In this document: positions 11,684-21,617 of the stretch, piece after piece
Layout: each line of letters starts with the position of its first letter
Numbering within the stretch: position 1 is the first letter of the stretch
Assembly (NCBI GenBank): GCA_023238725.1
Contig: CM041543.1
Coordinates: 24,063,010-24,127,009, forward strand
DNA length: 64,000 bases
Source of the DNA: Scortum barcoo
Lineage: Eukaryota; Chordata; Actinopteri; Centrarchiformes; Terapontidae
Reading direction: 5' to 3'
Notes under the pieces: model-generated
What the model saw: the letters and a program-made list of their open reading frames with translations, nothing else
The model's database searches: none
Told to the model about the DNA's origin: nothing
Made by a program: the position numbers and the translations under genes

Positions 11684-11857
11684 ACTGAGTGGCTGTAACC
11701 TCTCAGAGAGAAGCTGTGAAGCTCTGTCCTCAGTTCTCAGCTCCCAGTCCTCTAGTCTGAGAGAGCTGGACCTGAGTAACAACAACCTGCAGGATTCAGG
11801 AGTGAAGCTGCTGTCTGCTGGACTTGAGAGTCCACGCTGCACACTAAAAACTTTCAG
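11684..11857 (+). CDS. NLR copy 1, LRR exon 1
   Basis: A 174-base exon between a TCAG acceptor and CTTTCAG|GTGAGT donor, encoding two leucine-rich repeats of ribonuclease-inhibitor type: LSGCNLSERSCEALSSVL, then LRELDLSNNNLQDSGVKLL. The phase fits the end of the NACHT exon (CT|A). Its last third (GLESPRCTLKTF) differs from the other LRR exons. Confidence 0.88.
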
Positions 11858-11996
11858 GTGAGTTTTTACATGTCTGTTAAAAGTTGATCTTATACATCAA
11901 GTATCAGTGTATATTATCTGTTGTTATCAAATATCATTAATGTCTCACATCACCAATGAAACATTTTCTTCATTCTTATCGCTCATTTTCCTTCAG

Positions 11997-12170
11997 GCTG
12001 AGTGGCTGTAACCTCTCAAAGAGTAGCTGTGAAGCTCTGTCCTCAGTTCTCAGCTCCCAGTCCTCTAGTGTGAGAGAGCTGGACCTGAGTAACAACAACC
12101 TGCAGGATTCAGGAGTGAAGCTGCTGTCTGCTGGACTCAAGAATCAAGACAATACATTGGAAACTCTCAG
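11997..12170 (+). CDS. NLR copy 1, LRR exon 2
   Basis: A 174-base exon with the same frame and phase as its neighbours, encoding LSGCNLSKSSCEALSS and VRELDLSNNNLQDSG. It differs from exon 1 by a few bases in the first half, and ends AGLKNQDNTLETLR. A SINE was inserted 26 bases after its donor. Confidence 0.88.
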
Positions 12171-12196
12171 GTCAGTGTTAAGCTGTTTGTTAACAG

Positions 12197-12486
12197 GCGG
12201 TGGTGGTAGCTCAGTCCATGGGGACTTGGCTTGGGAACCAGAGGGTCACCAGTTCAACTTCAGCATGGACTGGAGAGGTGCCAGTTCACCTCCTGAGCAC
12301 TGCTGACCTGCTTGGGCTGCACTGAAGGTGCAGGTCATTCACTCTGACACCTCTGACACATCTCACTCTGACATTTCTCGCTTAATTACTTGTGTGTATG
12401 TCAGACCTATGTGTATGTAAAACAAAAACAGTGAAAAAATGTGAATTTCCCCATTGGTGAGACTAATAATTGTGTTCTTCTTTTTC
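12197..12486 (+). mobile_element. tRNA-derived SINE
   Basis: The element begins GCGGTGGTGGTAGCTCAG, which contains an RNA polymerase III A-box-like word (TAGCTCAGT). A degenerate B-box-like word (CCAGTTCAAC) follows about 40 bases on. Its 3' end carries a GTGAATTTCCCCATTGG tail resembling the 3' tails of the L2/CR1-type LINE pieces in this window (30130 and 26375 regions). It is flanked by a 6-base direct repeat, TAACAG, at 12191-12196 and 12487-12492. The homologous introns after LRR exons 3 and 4 show the uninterrupted site. Confidence 0.8.
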
Positions 12487-12579
12487 TAACAGTTAATTTT
12501 ATATGACAGTGTGAAGCATTAAATGTTACATGTAGCAAATGAAACATTTTGCTTGTGTTCATCACTCATTATCCTTCAG

Positions 12580-12753
12580 ACTGAGTGGCTGTAACCTCTC
12601 AGAGAGAAGCTGTGAAGCTCTGTCCTCAGTTCTCAGCTCCCAGTCCTCTAGTCTGAGAGAGCTGGACCTGAGTAACAACGACCTGCAGGATTCAGGAGTG
12701 AAGCTGCTGTCTCCTAGACACAAGCATCAAGACAATACATTGGAAGCTCTCAG
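12580..12753 (+). CDS. NLR copy 1, LRR exon 3
   Basis: A 174-base exon, open throughout. It encodes LSGCNLSERSCEALSS and LDLSNNDLQDSGVKLL, ending SPRHKHQDNTLEALR. The end resembles exon 2 (QDNTLE), so exons 2 and 3 probably arose from each other by local duplication or conversion. Confidence 0.88.
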
Positions 12754-12868
12754 GTCAGTGTTAAGCTATTTGTTAAGAGTTGATTTTATATAAAAGTGTC
12801 ACACATTTTAAATGTTACATGAGGCAAATGAAACATTTCGTTTGTGTTCATCACTCATTTCCCTTCAG

Positions 12869-13042
12869 ACTGAGTGACTGTAACCTCTCAGAGAGAAGCT
12901 GTGAAGCTCTGTCCTCAGTTCTCAGCTCCCAGTCCTCTAGTCTGAGAGAGCTGGACCTGAGTAACAACAACCTGCAGGATTCAGGAGTGAAGCTGCTGTC
13001 TGCTGGACTGAGGAATCAGCACTGCACATTGGAAACTCTCAG
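12869..13042 (+). CDS. NLR copy 1, LRR exon 4
   Basis: A 174-base exon, open throughout. It encodes LSDCNLSERSCEALSS and LDLSNNNLQDSG and ends SAGLRNQHCTLETLR, matching the end of the single equivalent exon in copy 2 (41512-41686) better than the other copy 1 exons do. Confidence 0.88.
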
Positions 13043-13174
13043 GTCAGTGTTCAGCTGTTTAACAGTTGATCTTTGAGTATAAATCATCTAACTTTAGGTT
13101 CATGTTTAAATCAAAGAGTTGACATCTGTAGGAATTTGTAAACCAATGAGTTTACAATTTTTTCCTGATTCCAG

Positions 13175-13349
13175 TCTGTCAGGCTGTCTGATCACAGAGG
13201 AAGGCTGTGCTTCTCTGGCCTCAGCTCTGAAGCTCCAACCCCTCCCATCTGAGAGAGCTGGACCTGAGCTACAACCATCCAGGAGACTCAGGAGTGAAGC
13301 TGCTGTCTGCTGGATTGGAGAATCCACACTGGAGACTGGAAACTCTCAG
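13175..13349 (+). pseudogene. NLR copy 1, last LRR exon (one-base frameshift)
   Basis: The acceptor is TTCCAG and the donor CTCAG|GTATGG. The start reads LSGCLITEEGCASLASAL, the LRR variant that always precedes the B30.2 part in fish NLRs. It is 175 bases against 177 in copy 2: a three-base loss (CAACCATCC against CAACAACCATCC) plus one extra base in the GCTCTGAAGCTCC stretch near 13231, which throws the frame. The partner on the minus strand is at 63891-64000. Confidence 0.82.
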
Positions 13350-14212
13350 GTATGGTCAGACAACAAGAGCTCGAACACTACAGATGTCTGTAATTTCTGG
13401 AATTCATGTCCTTTCACTCAGGTCGATCACCTCTGGTAAGTGTGTGCAGACAACTGAGTTGACAAACACATGGATCCACAGAAGTCTTATTGAATGGCAA
13501 CACTCATTCAGTAGAAACATGCAAACTTGGGTATAAAATCATTCTCCTTTTAGTCCAGCCAACAGCATGTCTTGAGGAACAGAAGTCTCAGTGAATCAAT
13601 CCACCTCTTTGTTTCAGACTGAAATATCTCAACGAGTAAATGTGTTGAGATTGAATATTGTTCAAAAAACAATTAATACATGATGTATCATGAATTCCTG
13701 TTGCTCACCATTAACAAATGATCAATTCACCATGACTTCATGTCACACTTAATATATCTTCATACATTAACTCATATGTGACCAAATTAACTGGATTCCT
13801 CTCACATTAAAGCAGAAGATAAAAAGTGGCTTTAAAGATTATTATTTAATGATCATTCATTTGCTCAACCTGTTAGTTTTAAAAAGCACACAAATACACA
13901 AAGTGTTCATCATTACTTAATCAGTACTTCACACATGAGGTCACCATTACTTACCTGACTTGTGTCCACCCAAGTAAAGTCATTTGTAAATGATTACTTC
14001 ATGAAATATTTTCTCATTGAGTTCATCAATATTTCATTAAGAGTAAAAAAAATGTGTCCCTTTAAATTTTCACATTCTTGATTCATTATTAAGTCAGTAT
14101 TACTTTATTATCTCTTCACTAATTTGTTGAGAACTGAACTAAATGAATGATACAATGGTTGTATTGTATATCTGATAAATCCAGGAACAAAACACCAACA
14201 ATCACACATTTC
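13350..14212 (+). other. Intron between LRR and B30.2 exons, proximal part
   Basis: Non-coding and AT-rich. It is nearly identical to 41996-42780 downstream of NLR copy 2 and, inverted, to 63030-63890 in copy 3. All three copies therefore shared this intron before the local insertions. Confidence 0.7.
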
Positions 14213-14655
14213 TGTTGTATGTGAGGCAAGGTTGGACCCAAATGGATGGAGGCAGAGCAGATGGAGAAGACTTTATTAGAGGGTGATCAAACAGACATGT
14301 AGGCAGGCGAACACAGCAGGGTGGGTATGTAGGGGCAGAAACAACAAGAAACACTGGGAAGAACACAGACGAACTGACAAGGAAACAACAGAAAGGAACA
14401 CATATATGTAATGTGGGTGAGTGGAGACAGGCGAAAGCAATCAGGGCGGAGCAGAACAATCAAAGAAGCAGAAAACACACAGGGGCAGGAAGTAAAATGA
14501 CAGACTTGTGAGGAAAGGAAAGAATACAAAATAAAACAGGAAGTGTGAAAAACAACTGGAAACAGACTAATTTAAGACAAATACAAGGAGAGGGAAAAGA
14601 CAAAAAACAACAAACACAGGACACAAGAAAAAGAGAGACCAACAGGATCATGACA
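14213..14655 (-). mobile_element. Solo LTR (TG...CA, target-site duplication ATTTC)
   Basis: On the minus strand it starts TGTCATGATCC and ends CATACAACA. It is flanked by ATTTC at 14208-14212 and 14656-14660. NLR copy 3 (around 63010-63030, inverted) shows the empty site with a single ATTTC, which fixes both ends. It shares its general order of blocks with the solo LTR at 17388-18008. A 5-base duplication fits a Ty3/gypsy-type integrase. No internal coding part remains. Confidence 0.88.
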
Positions 14656-15014
14656 ATTTCAGTTTAAATGGAACATTTCTTCCTCCAAATGATTATCAAA
14701 TGTTTGTTTACACACGTGATGTTAATCATGTGGTAAATTTTAAGTAAACACATAATACGAATGAATAAAAAGAATTATATACATTTCTTGTTGATATCAA
14801 GATGCAAATTCTTCTTTTCTTGGTCCTCAGTGAAGCTTTCCTCTGGTTTTCTTTAACACAAAAGGAGCAGCAAAGCTCAGCAAACGTAACAAGACTCTCA
14901 TTCTTATTCGAATGTTTTTCTCAGAGCCTCATATCACTCTGGGTTTACAGCAGCAAGTTCTGCAACAGCTGCTTGATTCACTACGTTGTTACTGCCATAA
15001 TCTCCAGAATAAAG

Positions 15015-15032
15015 TGTTGTGGAAAAAATATA
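15015..15032 (-). mobile_element. ERV 1, 3' LTR stub
   Basis: Only the outermost bases (TGTTGTGGAAAAA then TATA) match the start of the complete LTR at 22650. Beyond that the sequence becomes an AT-rich array to about 15110 and then integrase coding sequence. The rest of this LTR, and whatever lay between it and integrase, has been lost. Confidence 0.65.
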
Positions 15033-15139
15033 ATTGTAATTAATCATAAAATATATAAAATATATAAATAATATATAAATAATAATATATAAAATTAATT
15101 ATAAATAATATAAGTCAGTGGTGTGTTTGTGTCGTGATC

Positions 15140-16203
15140 AGTGGTTGGTGATTCTGCAGGTGCTGGTACCCTTTTACACTGGCTGGCGTGAATCCAAGTC
15201 GCTCGTTCTGCCACTTTCACAGCCATGTGAGTGGTGAGGAGGATCTGGAACGGTCCAGGCTAAACAGCGTTTAGCCTGCCAGTGCTTTCTCCTGAAGTCT
15301 TTCACCATAACAAAGTCCCCCGGTTGCAGGGAGTGCAGGGGCTTTGAGGCAGGAGGAGGCAAAGCAGCTGCCACCTGTTGTTTGATGCTAGACAGGGTAC
15401 AAGAGAGGTTAACACAGTAGGTTAGCATGACATTTTCACAAATGGTGGTTGAGGGAGGTGGCTCCCTCGGGTGTTCTGCTCCGATATGTGGAGGTGCTGC
15501 AAACAAAACTTCATAAGGACTTAAACCTGTGCGGGCCCTCCTCCTCATCGTCATGTACATTAGAACAATAGGCAGTGCTTTTGTCCATGGAAGACCTGTG
15601 TCTTCACAAGTTTTGGCCAATTTGGCTTTTAGCGTCCCATTCTCTCTCTCAACAGCACCTCCACTGGCTGGGTGATATGCACAGTGGTTTTTGAGATCTA
15701 TGCCCAAATAAGCACCGACCTCTTGGATGGCCTGATTAACAAAATGTGTACCATTGTCGCTGGATAATTTTGTTGGGATGCCCCATCATGGAATGATTTC
15801 TTGGAGAAGGGCTTTTGCCACCACTGATGCCGTCTGCTTTGTAGCAGGAAACACTTCGACCCACTCTGACCACATGTCCACTATCACCAGACAGTGTTTC
15901 TTACCTTCAGATGGGGTTAGTTCTACAAAATCCATCATAAGGTGTTCAAAAGGTCGAGTGGGTGGTGGGTGGGCTGCCTGCTGGGTAACCCTGACTGGTC
16001 TACCCGCATTATGTGTCGCACACACCATACAGGCTTGACAATACTTCTGAGCATATGCTGAAAACCCTTTTGTGAACCAGTGTGTGCTGATCATAGCTAG
16101 CATCCCCCCTTTTGACACATGGTCCTGACCCGTGTGTCAACTTGGCATAGTGAAGAACAAAGTGGGAGGGTAGGCATGGATTACCACAGGGACCCCACCA
16201 CAC
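15140..16203 (-). pseudogene. ERV 1 integrase
   Basis: From 16203 downward, pieces in changing frames give the N-terminal zinc-binding part (AKLTHG, then CQACMVC), the core with MMDFVELTPS (first Asp) near 15920, SSDNGTHF (second Asp) near 15755, and AVERENGTLK (Glu) near 15650, so all DDE residues are present. A C-terminal part with LQPGDFVMVKDFRRKHW follows near 15300. Integrase joins viral DNA to host DNA. The gene is split by frameshifts at about 16110, 15790 and 15710 and cannot make one protein. Confidence 0.85.
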
Positions 16204-17353
16204 AGAATCTCTACAAGAGGCACCACACGAGGCCCATAGACGTCTCTCAGCTGGAGTAGAGGACGACTGAAGAGCTGAGAGAGAGAAGGATGAATAGAGA
16301 CAAGTGTGTGTGTGAGTTGGAGCCGAGATGAGTCAGGGAGGGGCTGCTGTGCTGCTGTTTTTGCGGCGGCGTCCGCTCTTGCATTCCCCCGGGAGACACC
16401 ATCAGAGGCATGTGTGTGTGCTACACACTTACAGACAGAGATGGCTTTGGGGAGCAAAATAGCATCTAACAAGGCAGTGATCTTTGAATGGTGCAGGATT
16501 GGCTTGCCATCAGATTTTTTGAAAATTCCTGTGTTTCCAGAGCACCCCAAAATGCTGACGTGCTGAGAGGTGATGAGGAAGAGGACCAGACACTAAAGTG
16601 GCATTATCTGAAACCACAGCAAAACCCACACAATTAACCCCCGTGAGTTGGTCCCGAGTCGCGGAACCGTCAACATACAGAATGAGATCAGGGTTGGTCA
16701 ATGGAGTGTCAGAAAGGTCAGGTCTGGGAGAACACACTACTTGGAGCTCAGCCAAGCAATTGTGTGGCTCACCATCATCAGGTCCTGGAAGGAGAGAAGC
16801 AGGATTTAAAACATTGCAACGTTTAACAGTTACATTAGGCATGTCCAGCAGAAGTGTGTGATATCGAAGCCACCTTGCTGCAGACAGGTGCGAAGTCTTT
16901 TGCTTGAGAAGAATGAGAGACACCGCATGAGGGACGAGCAACGTTACATACGCGTAAGCCTACAATGTCTCGAGACGCCAGCAGAGTTTTTTCAGCAGCA
17001 GCCACTGCACGGAGGCAACGCGGGTGCCCCACGGTGACTGGATCTAGTTTGGCTGAGAAATAGGCAACAGGTCGGAGTTTGCCGTGAGTTTGAAGAAGAA
17101 CTGAGGTCATGCAGCCGTCACGTTCATCAACTGCTTGTGTGAAAGGTTTTGTGGGGTGAGGCAGGCCAAGAGTGGGAGAAGACTGCAGGGCTAATCTAAG
17201 ATCTATGAAAGCCTGGTCAGCCTCAGGGGTCCACATGACCTTGTCATGAGAGGAGAGGTTCTTTCCATCAATCAGAGAGCTAAGAGGAGCCTCCAAAGGA
17301 GCATAGTTAGGAATGAATGACTGGCAATAAGAACACATTCCTAAAAAGGACAT
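16137..17353 (-). pseudogene. ERV 1 RT connection and RNase H
   Basis: The upper part (17353-16835) matches the RT thumb/connection, with FLGMCSYCQSFIPNYA and a WTPEADQAF segment. The lower part holds RNase H with LILYVDGSAT near 16690 (first catalytic Asp) and FGVLWKHRNFQK. Frames shift several times. The reading continues on the other side of the solo LTR at 17388-18008, showing that the LTR landed within pol. Confidence 0.82.
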
Positions 17354-17387
17354 GAGATGTTTCTTTGTTAGCGGTTTAGGCAGGTTT

Positions 17388-18008
17388 TGTCAGGGTAGGT
17401 GCAGGGCGAAGTGAAGGTTTTGGACCCAGGATGCAGACAAGGCAGGAGGCAGAGTAGGTTGAATGACTCTTTATTATAAGAACACGGGAACACAGGCAAA
17501 CCGGAGGAACAGACAGGCAGGAACAGGACGCAGGAACACAGGAAAAAGGCAGGCAGGAACAAGGCAGGCAGACAGGAACACAGGAACACACATGGGCTGG
17601 CGACATTGACGAAGAACAAAGGGAACGGACATATATAGATATATATACACACTGTGAGGGACAGGGAAGTGGAAACAGGTGAGGAGACTAACAGGGGACA
17701 GGTGAAACTAATTGGGGCGGAGCAGGTAATCAAAATGGGAGGGAAACACAAAAGGACAGGAAGTAAAGTGCTCAACAAGTGAGGAGAGGCAAGAATACAA
17801 AATAAAACAGGAAGTGCACACAGCCAGACAGAAACAAGAACTCACAGAACACAATGAGGGAGACAAGCAAGATAACAAAAATACAAGGACAGGGAAACAA
17901 GAAACGAGATGGACACCTGGAACAAGAAAAACACAAGGAATACAATGAACACAAGACAGGATAACACAAGGGGCACAAGAAACAACAGCCAACATGCCAA
18001 CCATAACA
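17388..18008 (-). mobile_element. Solo LTR inside ERV 1 pol (target-site duplication GGTTT)
   Basis: 621 bases with minus-strand ends TGTTATGGTTGG and TACCCTGACA. GGTTT lies on both sides (17383-17387, 18009-18013). The pol reading frame of ERV 1 stops at one edge and resumes at the other, so the insertion postdates ERV 1. Inside are a short ATATAT stretch and an ATAATAAAGAG polyadenylation-like block. It is the longest member of the repeat family also seen at 8955-9315, 14213-14655 and 49527-56585 (split). The long open frames on its minus strand are proline/serine/cysteine-rich and non-coding. Confidence 0.92.
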
Positions 18009-18013
18009 GGTTT

Positions 18014-18800
18014 ATGATGGCTGACACACGCTTTGGAGACAAAGTCTTCCCCTGACCTGAAATATCGTGACCTAAAAATGTTACTTTTTCTTGCACAAAC
18101 TGCAGCTTGGAAAGGCTCGCTTTATGGCCTTCATCAGCTAGATGTTTGAGTAGGGTCACAGTATCACGTTCACACTGCTCTCGGGTGGGAGAAGCAATCA
18201 GCAAATCATCAACATACTGCAAGAGCGCTATACCTGGAGAGAGCACGAGGGGCGCCAGGCTATCCCTCAAGGCCTTATTGTACAGCGTGGGTGATTCACA
18301 ATAGCCTTGGCAAAGGCGGGTGAATGTGTATGGTCTGCCGTTAAAGTTAAAAGCAAACCAAAATTGTCTGTCAGGGTCAACTGGGACACTGAAAACAGGC
18401 ATTTGAAAGATCAACAACTGAAAACCACATAGCATCGGGAGGAACAAACAACAACACAAAATGGTGTATGAGTTAGGTACATTAGGTGCCCTGGGCTGAA
18501 CCGCCGCATTTACTGCCTGTAAATCCTGAACAAACCTCCACTCTGCAGGGGCACCTTCATCTCTGACGTTTTTCACTGGGAAGATTGCGGACAGGTGAGT
18601 CATTACAGGGGACTATTACGCCAGCCTGTAAGAGAGAATTGAAGACAGGTGTGATTCCATCAATAGCTTCCTGCTTCAGGGGATACTGTTATTTACATGG
18701 CCTATAAGAAGATTTAGGCGTGATCACCACAGGTTGAGCATTTTTTATCAAACCGACATCATACTTTCCCCCAGCCAGCCCACAAAGAGAGCGGCAACTC
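18014..18800 (-). pseudogene. ERV 1 reverse transcriptase core
   Basis: On the minus strand, FVQDLQAVNAAV and VPNSYTIL (fingers) near 18500, FSVPVDPDRQFWFAF (palm) near 18380, and the catalytic YVDD at about 18206-18217 followed by FLGHDIS near 18070. Known retroviral RTs of the gamma/epsilon-like group carry these blocks in this order. A frameshifted stretch around 18400-18450 and breaks upstream of 18603 destroy the frame. Confidence 0.87.
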
Positions 18801-19247
18801 CTGCAAGGCTGAAGGGAGGAGAGAAGAGTCAGAGATTATTGCTTCAGTGTGTGGAGAGAATTTGTCATATTCATCAACCAGGTGTACAGATCTGAATACA
18901 TGAACGTCAAGAGAAAGAGGTCGCTTATAAATACCTGTTGATGGCGAATACAAGATTGCAGAGATGGAGTTGCATTTAAGTGTGAAAAGGCCCAAGTCTT
19001 TCCATTCTTCAGAAGGAGATTTAGACAGGGCAATGTGGGGGTGGGAATTTTCCACCAGGAACACATGCTGCTCAGCGTCACTGAGATAACGCTCCTGCTT
19101 TCAGACCAAAACAAAGCAGAGCAATGAAGGGAATCCTTCACTTCGGCAGAGAATTCGTTATCATACTCAGGGTCAGGACCTTGAGACACATAAGCAGAAC
19201 AATGCAGCTGCTCTGGAGACACAAATTGTGCACATGCAGGCATAATC

Positions 19248-19661
19248 TCACGGCCCATATTCACCATGTCTGTAGCAAAGAGAAAGAGGAAACTTCCACT
19301 CATACACATGCAAAGGAATGGAGGAGCTGTACTGCACAAACGACATGTAAGCAGGCATATTTCTGACAACCTGGAGGCCATCTGGTGTTGATATTAAACT
19401 AATGCCCAGGGACAACATGAGGTCTCTGCCCAAGAGATTAACAGGGCAGCAGTCTGAAGACAGAAAAGCATGCTTAGTAGAAAGAGGAGAAGCAGTATCA
19501 TCATGGTGGATGCAGGTCATTGGAACTGTGAATCTCTCCTCAATAACTGCTCCTGAAGCACCCAGAGACTGCATGTATCTACCGCTAAGTTTTGGGGCTG
19601 GAAGATCTTTTGTTCTAATTACTGAATGTGTTGCTCCGGAGTCAATCAAGTAATCAATCAA
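19248..19661 (-). pseudogene. ERV 1 protease
   Basis: The minus-strand frame holds the aspartic protease active site YLIDSGATHSVI at its start (about 19615-19650) and the helix motif NLLGRDLML near 19410. One Asp per chain is expected, since retroviral proteases act as dimers to cut the polyproteins. A short AATCAA duplication near 19650 and a frameshift separate it from gag; downstream it drifts into broken sequence before RT. Confidence 0.82.
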
Positions 19662-19826
19662 GTAAAGTAATGTTTTTACCCCCTACTGTAAGCACGGTTA
19701 CTGGCAAAATCTGAAATGGTTCTGTCGCATATTTAGCATAGTATTTAGTTTCAGTGAAAGGGTCAGCTTTTGTTTTTGTCTCTAAATGCTGTATCGCTGC
19801 TTCCACAAGTGTTTGTGTGTGTTCGG

Positions 19827-21159
19827 TTAGTAGAGCAAGCTGTTCTTCATTGTGTGTGCCTGTGTGTTTGTGCTGTGTTTCCCCTCATTCATATCTTTTA
19901 CTCTTGAATGTTCTATTGCTGTGTCCCCTAGTGTTTGTGTGTGTGTGGTTAGTAAAGCAAGCTGTTCTTCATTGCGCATAGCGTGTGTGTGTGTGTGTCT
20001 CACTTCCCTTGTCTGCTGCCGCTGGAAGATGGCTCCCTCTCTCTCCACAGGCCCCCTCCTCCCTCTCGGTTCAGTCAGACTTCTGATGGGTGTTGGCATC
20101 CCAGGGACCATCTTCTCTCTGGGGACAGTCGGCAGCCCAGTGACCCTTCTTGTGGCATATGTAGCACTCATCTCTTCCCACCCAAGAACGTCCTCGGCCC
20201 TGTCGGCCGCGGCCCCCCTTGCCATGATCTCTTCCTCGTCTGTTGAAGCCAGCCCCTCTCCGATTACGTGCCTGTCGTGTTCATTCTCGGCCAGGTTGGT
20301 GACAGTTTTGACCATGGTGAGATGGGCAGAGTGAGCCTGTTTTTCTCTGTTGTCGCTCTTCCTTGTCTTTTCGGCAGTGATTTGTCTTTCTGCATGCTTG
20401 GCATGTTGGATGAGCTCGGTGAGGCGGGCGTCTTCATAGCCCACACAGCTCTTCTTTGTGGCTGCTGAGATGTGAAGCAGCAGCCCATCCAGGAACCACT
20501 TTATCATGTGGCTCTCCCAGAGCGTTGGTGTGTCACCTCTCTCAGTCGGCTCGGTCATGCCACCGTGTTCGTTGAAAAGCAGGTGGAGTCTGGTGTAGTA
20601 ATTGGTCACCGTCTCATCAGGCTGCTGCACTCCGATATTTTGGTCATGTCGACTTTTGTTGGAAAAACCTCAAACCTTTCAAAGTTGTCATCACGTTGTT
20701 CAGTGCATTTAGGTATGCCATATTTTCATCATTGTCCCAAACAGGGAGAGCCTGTCTCGCCTCTCCTTGGCATGCTGAGCGGATTGTGTCGTAGGCAGCT
20801 GGTTCCAGTTTCTTCATGAGGAGACGTCTAAGCTCCTGCGTGGTGGGGCTGAACTCTTTGCAGAAAATGAGGAGCTCATCAGAGAATCGTGTGCCAGAGA
20901 CAGTCGGGTCAGGCAGGTGTGCTGTGGCATCCATCATGTCTTTCTGAGTCCATGGCCTGTGAACCATCATAGGCCCTTCCTGACCTGCCACTTGCATTAT
21001 CGGGAGTGCCAGGGACTGTCCCAGGTTCAGCTTTAGCTTTAGCTTTTGCCCCAGCTGTAGTCTCAGCCTTAATGCTGGTCTCTGGCTCTGGCTCCGAGTC
21101 ACACTCACTTTCCTCACTCTCAGTCTCAGTCTCTGGCTTTGGCTCTGGGGCACGCTCAC
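19827..21159 (-). pseudogene. ERV 1 gag: capsid and nucleocapsid
   Basis: On the minus strand, the capsid part (21030-20300) contains HRPWTQKDMMDATAHLPDP, FSPTTQELRRLL and later NYYTRLHLLFNEHGG with the following helix region. The nucleocapsid carries one CCHC zinc knuckle, CYICHKKGHWAADC, at 20125-20166. It lies in a different frame from the surrounding open stretch (20630-19827), so at least one frameshift separates capsid and nucleocapsid. A threonine/histidine-rich GT-microsatellite section follows the knuckle (19860-20000). Confidence 0.82.
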
Positions 21160-21617
21160 TTCGGGTGTTGTAGGAGTGGTCGTGCGGTGAGCCCCCCCTT
21201 GTTCTTAGTCCGCCCTCTGCATCTGGTGTGTCTGGCGAGCGAGCCAGCAACGGCGGGAGCCCTGTGTGGGGGTTCAGGCGATTCAACTGAGGCCTTAGGT
21301 CTTCTGGTCGTGAGTTTGGGTGATCTGGGTGGTCTGCTGCATGGTCGGGTCGGCGGTGGAGCGTCTGGACTCTGCGGCTCACGCTGTCCAGGTGCGTAAG
21401 GAGGTGGGCATGTGTCGAGATCAGGATCCACCTTAGGCAGAGAGGGACAGAGAGAGACCGCCTGAGAAGCATCAGCATTCTTATCCAGGCCCTTCTGAAT
21501 GTTTTCACGTTCTTTAGATAATCCCCTCTGTGTTTTCCTTCTCTCCCTTTTCTTAGCCTCATCCTTCCACATCCTTAAACACCTTCTGTGACTTGCCAAA
21601 ACATACAAATCTTCCAC
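21156..21617 (-). pseudogene. ERV 1 gag N-terminal part with PPPY late motif
   Basis: The frame starting MEDLYVLASHRRC is followed by a lysine/arginine-rich helix, then LDTCPPPYAPGQ near 21395. PPPY is the late-domain motif that recruits NEDD4-type ubiquitin ligases in gamma-type retroviruses. The proline-rich tail ends where the frame shifts into the capsid section at about 21160. Whether the real start is this ATG or one upstream cannot be told. Confidence 0.72.

Noticed and set aside
11684..13349. Regularly spaced near-identical units that might look like a CRISPR-type array.
   Set aside because: The units are 174-base coding exons with splice sites and leucine-rich repeats, and the genome is eukaryotic.
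14202..14651. Overlapping Cys/Phe/Leu-rich minus-strand frames.
   Set aside because: Same reason: they are within the solo LTR at 14213-14655.
17368..18004. Cys/Pro/Ser-rich minus-strand frames that could be mistaken for a secreted protein.
   Set aside because: They lie within the solo LTR, whose strand is pyrimidine-rich; the family has no coding role.
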